Assembly (NCBI RefSeq): GCF_014843845.1
Contig: NZ_JHQS01000055.1
Coordinates: forward strand, 1-64,000
Source of the DNA: Mesorhizobium amorphae
GTDB taxonomy: Bacteria > Pseudomonadota > Alphaproteobacteria > Rhizobiales > Rhizobiaceae
Length of the DNA: 64,000 bases
Direction of reading: 5' to 3'
In this document: positions 63,870 to 64,000 of the stretch, piece by piece
How the letters are laid out: each line of letters starts with the position of its first letter
Position numbering within the stretch: position 1 is the stretch's first letter
Notes under the pieces: model-generated
Told to the model about the DNA's origin: nothing
The model's input: the letters and a program-made list of their open reading frames with translations, nothing else
Databases searched by the model: none
Made by a program: the position numbers and the translations under genes

Positions 63870-64000
63870 CTACGCGCCATACCACATGCGCCGGAGCAGC
63901 CCGTCACGCCGAATGAACTGGTGGTAGAGGGCCGCGCCGGCATGGAACACCAGCAGCGCCACAAGCACAAAGGCGCCGAAGCCATGCGGCGCGCGCGGCG
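63870..64000 (-). CDS. Cytochrome b561-type protein, C-terminal part (5' end outside window)
   Basis: On the minus strand the frame reads HGFGAFVLVALLVFHAGAALYHQF, then RRDGLLRRMWYGA and a TAG at 63872-63870. The His spaced across a helix and the YHQF end are typical of the last helix of bacterial cytochrome b561, which carries haem in the inner membrane. Only about 43 residues are visible; the start lies beyond the window. Convergent with the APH-family gene. Confidence 0.8.
   Translation of the reverse strand, partial: PRAPHGFGAFVLVALLVFHAGAALYHQFIRRDGLLRRMWYGA

Overview
The window is chromosomal DNA of high GC content and dense coding from an alphaproteobacterium, most likely a Mesorhizobium-like member of the Hyphomicrobiales. 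Four things point there. The housekeeping gene order is rhizobial (psd-pssA, rpsF-rpsR-rplI, radA-cvpA-purF, fabD-fabG-acpP-fabF-mltG-yicC-gmk, lptF-lptG-lptD-surA-pdxA-rsmA, pepA-holC). A thuEFG-type sugar importer is present. There are many palindromic intergenic elements of the RIME type. A GAAC-N7-GAAC SOS box of alphaproteobacterial form lies upstream of dnaB. No rRNA, tRNA, CRISPR array or complete insertion sequence was seen.

Layout. 1-7244: tail of a LysM protein; an ArsR regulator with an Atm1-type ABC exporter; an ABM-fold protein behind a MerR-type dyad; and phospholipid genes (psd, pssA, and an Aas-like fusion on the other strand). 7245-16017: accessory metabolism: a tautomerase/LysR divergent pair, two EamA exporters, an S10 peptidase, a VOC protein, an OsmC protein, two small exported or hypothetical proteins, and an SDR. 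16238-29000: minus-strand housekeeping: purF, cvpA, radA, dnaB, an Rsm22-like methyltransferase, ynfA, cfa, the rplI-rpsR-rpsF operon, and an LTA-synthase-like phosphoglycerol transferase. 29275-36316: the fatty acid synthesis genes with a RelBE-type toxin-antitoxin pair between fabD and fabG, then mltG, yicC and gmk. 36526-46627: rsmA, pdxA, surA, lptD, lptG and lptF on the minus strand, then pepA-holC on the plus strand. 46672-49419: a likely sulfide/persulfide module (MFS transporter, ETHE1-like hydrolase, divergent ArsR-rhodanese regulator around a 9-bp dyad). 49536-55725: six genes joined by five consecutive 4-nt overlaps: KAS III/OleA-like, OleD-like, metallo-beta-lactamase fold, F390-synthetase-like, GNAT/FemAB-like and Rieske oxygenase. 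56289-58703: an ATP-grasp enzyme and an M20 amidohydrolase on the opposite strand. 58807-64000: an AraC regulator, a sugar ABC importer without its ATPase, an APH-family kinase, and the C-terminus of a cytochrome b561.

How genes work together. Psd and PssA make phosphatidylethanolamine, Cfa modifies its acyl chains, and the Aas-like protein may reacylate the lyso form. FabD/G/F and AcpP feed acyl chains to lipid A and phospholipids, while LptD/F/G deliver LPS to the outer membrane with help from SurA. The 49536-55725 operon has the parts for an unrecognised fatty-acyl-derived metabolite: condensation, ketoreduction, activation, N- or O-transfer and oxygenation. It is the best candidate here for an undescribed system.

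Limits: start codons were chosen from Shine-Dalgarno matches, overlap pattern and family length. Functions come from motifs recognised by eye; no database search was run.
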